In this document: positions 14,200 through 17,365 of the stretch, one piece after another
How the letters are laid out: each line of letters starts with the position of its first letter
Position numbering within the stretch: position 1 is the first letter of the stretch
Assembly (NCBI GenBank): GCA_947628025.1
Contig: CANQYH010000031.1
Location: 1 to 17,365 of the forward strand
DNA from: an uncultured Lachnospiraceae bacterium
Lineage (GTDB): Bacteria; Bacillota; Clostridia; Lachnospirales; Lachnospiraceae
Length of the DNA: 17,365 bases
Direction of reading: 5' to 3'
Made by a program: the position numbers and the translations under genes
The notes under the pieces: model-generated
Database searches by the model: none
What the model saw: the letters and a program-made list of their open reading frames with translations, nothing else
What the model was told of the DNA's origin: nothing

Positions 14200-15144
14200 T
14201 TACTGCAGCAAAAAATTCCCTATACAGTACGCCAGGAACAAAAGCATACCTGCGTTGCCGAAAACGACCGCCCAGCAGCGGTTCGCCGGGATCTGCCAGT
14301 CCGTCCGCTTAAAATACACCTGCCGCCGGAAAACGATCAGCAGGATCACGCCGAAGATCATGCACAAAAACTCCGCGAACAGATTCCCATACACCATCAG
14401 CGCGCCGGCCAGTTCATCCGTCTCCATATACTTGATCATGGCCATCGGCACGATGCTGCCCAGGAAATTGATCAGCATATGCAGAGCGACCGTATAACGG
14501 AGCCGCCCCGTGCGCAGATAGACATAGGCGAAGATCACGCCCAGGGCAAAGGCGTAAAAGAACTGGAAAAAATTTCCATGGGCCAGTCCGAACAGCGTTC
14601 CGGACAAAAGCACCGCCAAAAGCTGTCCGTAGGGAACGATCCGGTCCAGCAAAAGCTTCCGGAACAAAAATTCCTCCACGATTGGCGCGGCTACCACCGC
14701 TGCCAAAAACACCTGCCAGATATCCATGCTCAGGATCAGTTCCTGCACGCTGTTGACCATGGACTCGCCCGTCAGCAGGCTGACGATCAGCATCAGGAAC
14801 TGACCGATCAGATTGCCCAGGAACATAAAGCCGACGCTGACAATCAGGATTCCCAAAAAACGGGCGCCGCCCACCGGCCTCGTCCCCACCGGTCCCCGCT
14901 TGGGAACCGTCCGGATCACCAGATAGGCGACCGGCAGAGCCAGCGGGTACATGCTCAGCATACTCAGCATCATCGCGAAGCCGCCCCAGGGCCCATCCGC
15001 GTAATCCTGCAGCAAAAAGACCGCCAGAAACTCGGAGAGCATCCCTATCACAAAGAACAGCGTATAAGCCAGGCCGATCCTGGAAAAGCATTTCCGCGCG
15101 GCACGGGGATCCGCCGCCCCGCCATATATTCCATTCCCGTCCAT
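14200..15144 (-). CDS. CPBP-family intramembrane glutamic protease
   Basis: A 314-residue integral membrane protein with about eight hydrophobic segments. The CPBP (Abi) motifs are all present: EEFLFR at 157-162 (the EExxxR motif), FGLAHG at 185-190 with the conserved His189, and HMLINF at 222-227. In eukaryotes the family removes prenylated tails; bacterial members are linked to bacteriocin self-immunity, protein maturation and secretion, and the substrate here is unknown. I chose ATG 15144 because GGGGGG lies six bases before it; an in-frame TTG at 15162 has a GGAG spaced too closely. It is the first gene of an apparent CPBP-xpaC-telA operon (gaps of 29 and 48 bases). I see no clear promoter upstream. 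Confidence 0.92.
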   Translation of the reverse strand: MDGNGIYGGAADPRAARKCFSRIGLAYTLFFVIGMLSEFLAVFLLQDYADGPWGGFAMMLSMLSMYPLALPVAYLVIRTVPKRGPVGTRPVGGARFLGILIVSVGFMFLGNLIGQFLMLIVSLLTGESMVNSVQELILSMDIWQVFLAAVVAAPIVEEFLFRKLLLDRIVPYGQLLAVLLSGTLFGLAHGNFFQFFYAFALGVIFAYVYLRTGRLRYTVALHMLINFLGSIVPMAMIKYMETDELAGALMVYGNLFAEFLCMIFGVILLIVFRRQVYFKRTDWQIPANRCWAVVFGNAGMLLFLAYCIGNFLLQ

Positions 15145-15206
15145 AACCGTCCCCCCAGTCAAAATCTCCGTCGAACAACTTTATCCGATCCTGCGCCGGC
15201 ATTCGC

Positions 15207-15715
15207 TCAGGCACTGCCGCAGGCGGAATTCAAACTCTCGAATCCCTTGGACAGCACCGGGAACGTCTTTACGAAAAGGCAGCGGAACGCCCTGTACCCT
15301 GTCGTCACGTCCCGGATCTCGCTGTGGAACAAATGATTTATGAAAAACCGCACCACCGTGTTTCCCGCATTGTGGAACGGCCGTTTATTCTCCGTAAAAC
15401 AGGTCGAAGAAAGCCGGTCGCCTGCAGCCATACCGGCCCGGCGGCACAAGACCTCCTCCGCCATCTGACGTCCGAACTCCGCCGGGTATGTATCATCCCC
15501 GTCGACCATGATATAGCACTGAGCGTCGATCTCGCGGAACATCCTGCGGAGCACCGCTCCCTTTCCCTGGCACGGCTCATAACGCACGATGCTGCCGCCT
15601 CTCCGGCGGTCTCGTCCGTATGGTCCGCAGAATGGTTGTCGTACACATAAACTGCCGCCTCCGGCAGCTCCCTCTTTCAATCCGTTACTGCTTCAGCGAT
15701 CGTCCTGCTCGCATT
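15207..15715 (-). pseudogene. Remnant of a family 2 glycosyltransferase (frameshifted, truncated at both ends)
   Basis: Pieces of a GT2 (dolichyl-phosphate-mannose-synthase-like) enzyme in two frames. The first reads PEAAVYVYDNHSADHT and the second QGKGAVLRRMFREID, then VDGDDTYPAEF with the DxD metal/sugar-nucleotide motif, FTENKRPFHNAGN and TGYRAF. The frames join at about 15588-15592, where one deleted base explains the shift (GCATC-GTGCG instead of GCATCCGTGCG). An in-frame TGA at 15677-15679 interrupts the upstream part where an aromatic residue is expected. The initiation region is missing, and after LSKGFE the protein ends in unrelated residues, so the C-terminal half is lost. It lies just after the EF-G terminator without a ribosome site. 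Non-functional as an enzyme, with high likelihood. Confidence 0.85.
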
Positions 15716-15730
15716 GGTTTCTTTATCCCG

Positions 15731-15757
15731 AAAACCCCGGCGGCACCGCCGCCGGGG
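15731..15757 (-). terminator. Terminator after the EF-G-type gene
   Basis: CCCCGGCGG (15735-15743) pairs perfectly over 9 bp with CCGCCGGGG (15749-15757) around a five-base loop, followed in the minus direction by TTTT (15731-15734). It starts 38 bases after the stop codon. Confidence 0.85.
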
Positions 15758-15795
15758 TCAATGTTTGGTCCTGTGCCCGATCCTCCCGCAGAAGA

Positions 15796-17365
15796 TCAGT
15801 TATCCGCATCCTCCAGGCTGGCCGCTCTCGCCTCGACCTCTTTCTTCTGGATATCGCCGGGAGCCTGCTCATAGCGGCTGAACTCATACTGATACACGCC
15901 GATGCCGCCGGTCATGGAACGGAGGTCCGTATTGTAGCCGAACATCTCGGACATCGGAACGTCCGCCTCAATGATCTGCTTGCCGTGATGATCCGAAGTC
16001 ATGCCCAGCACACGGCCGCGGCGGCGGTTCAGATCGCCCATGATATCGCCGGTAAATCTATCCGGAACCGTCACTTTCACAGACGCGATGGGCTCCAGAA
16101 GCACCGGGTTCGCTTCCATGAACGCTTTCTTAAACGCCAGGCTGGCCGCCATCTTGAACGCCATTTCGGAAGAGTCCACCGGATGGTAAGAACCGTCCAG
16201 CAGGACCGTCTTCAGTCCTACTACCGGATATCCGGCCAGCGGTCCTTTCAGGACGCATTCCTGGATGCCTTTCTCGACCGCCGGGAAGTAGTTCCTCGGA
16301 ACGGCGCCGCCGAATACCTGCTCCTCGAAAACATACGGGGTCTCCAGGTCGCCGGAGGGCTCAAAGGACATCTTCACGTCGCCGTACTGGCCGTGGCCGC
16401 CAGTCTGCTTCTTATACTTGCCCTGGGCCTCCACTTTCTTGCGCAGGGTCTCGCGGAACGCGAATTTCGGCTTGGACAGCTCGATCTCGACTTTATAACG
16501 GTTCTGCAGCTTGCTGACCACGACCTCCAGCTGCTGGTCGCCGATGCCGTAAAGCAGGGTCTGGCGGTTCTCCTTATCGCCCACCATCTTTAAGGTCTGA
16601 TCCTCGTCCATCAGCTTCTGCAGGGCGCTGGCCACCTTGTCGTCGTCGCCCTTGGTCTTGGTGGTATAGCGCATGTAGGTATAGGGAGTGGAGATCTCCG
16701 GTTTATGATACAGAATCGGGGCGGTCCGAACGGCCAGCGTGTCGCCGGTCTGGGTCACATTCAATTTCGCAACCGCGCCGATATCGCCAGCTTTCAGCTC
16801 CGGAAGCTCGATCTGCTCCTTGCCGCGCAGAGTATAGACCTTGCCGATCCTCTCCTCTGTCTCTTTATTCACATTGTAGGACGCCATATCCGGTTTCAGC
16901 GTGCCCGTGCAGACTTTCACCAGGGAATATTTGCCGATGAACGGGTCCACAATGGTCTTGAACACGCGCATGGACAGGGACACGTCGTCGTTGTATTTGG
17001 CCACGAAGCGCTCGCCGGTGGAGATATCCACGCCGATGCACTCGAAATGGTCCGGCGACGGCAGATACTTGTCCACCGCCTGCAGAAGCATCTTCGCGCC
17101 CTGGGCATTGATGCCGCTGCCGAGCATCACCGGTACGATGCTGCCATTGATCACGTTCTCACGCAGAGCGGAAGAAATCTCCTGATAGGTGAACTCCTCG
17201 CCGGAGAAATACCGCTCCATGAATTCCTCGTTCGTCTCCGCCACGGCCTCCATCAGCGCCTCGCGGTAAATGTTCAGGTTCTTCTCGCAGTATTCCGGGA
17301 TCGGGCACTCCTGATAATCGCTGAGGTTCGTGAACCGGCGGCCGCCCATCTTCACCACGTTCACA
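15796..17365 (-). CDS. fusA: Elongation factor G-type translation GTPase (C-terminal part; N-terminus outside window)
   Basis: The visible 522 codons cover the end of the G domain, domain II (about 112-215), III (230-300), IV (300-420) and V (424-505) of an EF-G. Domain IV has GGHGQYGDV (322-330) and the decoding-centre loop SYHPVDSSEMAFKMAAS (392-408); domain V has RRRGRVLGM (448-456). EF-G drives ribosomal translocation. GGHGQYGDV (rather than the GGRGQYGHV of typical EF-G) suggests the EF-G-like paralogue seen in many Clostridia, so it may not be the housekeeping copy of the str operon. The frame runs off the right edge; the GTG near 17364 is an internal valine, and about 170-180 N-terminal residues with the GTP-binding motifs are missing. 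The symbol denotes the family only. A terminator follows. Confidence 0.9.
   Translation of the reverse strand, partial: VNVVKMGGRRFTNLSDYQECPIPEYCEKNLNIYREALMEAVAETNEEFMERYFSGEEFTYQEISSALRENVINGSIVPVMLGSGINAQGAKMLLQAVDKYLPSPDHFECIGVDISTGERFVAKYNDDVSLSMRVFKTIVDPFIGKYSLVKVCTGTLKPDMASYNVNKETEERIGKVYTLRGKEQIELPELKAGDIGAVAKLNVTQTGDTLAVRTAPILYHKPEISTPYTYMRYTTKTKGDDDKVASALQKLMDEDQTLKMVGDKENRQTLLYGIGDQQLEVVVSKLQNRYKVEIELSKPKFAFRETLRKKVEAQGKYKKQTGGHGQYGDVKMSFEPSGDLETPYVFEEQVFGGAVPRNYFPAVEKGIQECVLKGPLAGYPVVGLKTVLLDGSYHPVDSSEMAFKMAASLAFKKAFMEANPVLLEPIASVKVTVPDRFTGDIMGDLNRRRGRVLGMTSDHHGKQIIEADVPMSEMFGYNTDLRSMTGGIGVYQYEFSRYEQAPGDIQKKEVEARAASLEDADN

Noticed and set aside
15207..15680. An intact 157-residue glycosyltransferase
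   Set aside because: Its first 30 or so codons are out of frame with the family; the correct N-terminal residues are in another frame, and the C-terminal half is absent.

Overview
The window is GC-rich with strong AGGAGG-type ribosome binding sites. Its gene content fits a Gram-positive, anaerobic, probably gut-dwelling member of the Clostridia, most likely Lachnospiraceae. That placement is an inference from the start of a pyruvate:ferredoxin oxidoreductase, a VanW-family protein, a TelA/XpaC pair, proteins with choline-binding-type repeats, and Pro-rich linkers containing ATPSNAV/ATPGNAV. I could run no database search.

Most genes read leftward (minus strand). From the right edge, going with transcription: an EF-G-type translation factor whose N-terminal GTPase part lies outside the window, then its terminator; a decayed glycosyltransferase remnant; a compact CPBP protease - XpaC - TelA cluster (probable envelope-stress or envelope-maintenance operon); a terminator; a very good promoter; a two-gene secreted operon made of a 1844-residue M60 (enhancin-type) metallopeptidase with a dockerin, and a translationally coupled surface protein with a cohesin-like module and wall-binding repeats; and a strong terminator. 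Between about 2.6 and 4.4 kb lies an island of small uncharacterised genes: a Cys/Gly-rich 73-residue protein (+), a 42-bp tandem repeat array, a 52-residue protein (-), and two helical proteins of 185 and 98 residues (+). At the left end are a membrane-anchored VanW/G5 protein with a terminator, then the promoter, leader and first 12 codons of a pyruvate:ferredoxin oxidoreductase gene.

The most interesting idea is that the M60 peptidase and its partner form a cell-surface complex. The peptidase has a clear duplicated dockerin signature and no wall anchor of its own. The gene after it, overlapping by four bases, encodes a signal peptide, a cohesin-like beta domain, a Ser/Gly linker and choline-binding-type repeats. 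The peptidase could thus be docked on the wall through a scaffoldin-like partner. The dockerin motif and the coupling are seen directly; the cohesin assignment and the interaction are inferred.

The second point of interest is the small-gene island. Three start codons there are preceded, at nearly constant distance, by CATATNNTG elements resembling mother-cell sporulation sigma factor -10 sequences, which hints at a shared developmental programme for otherwise unknown small proteins.
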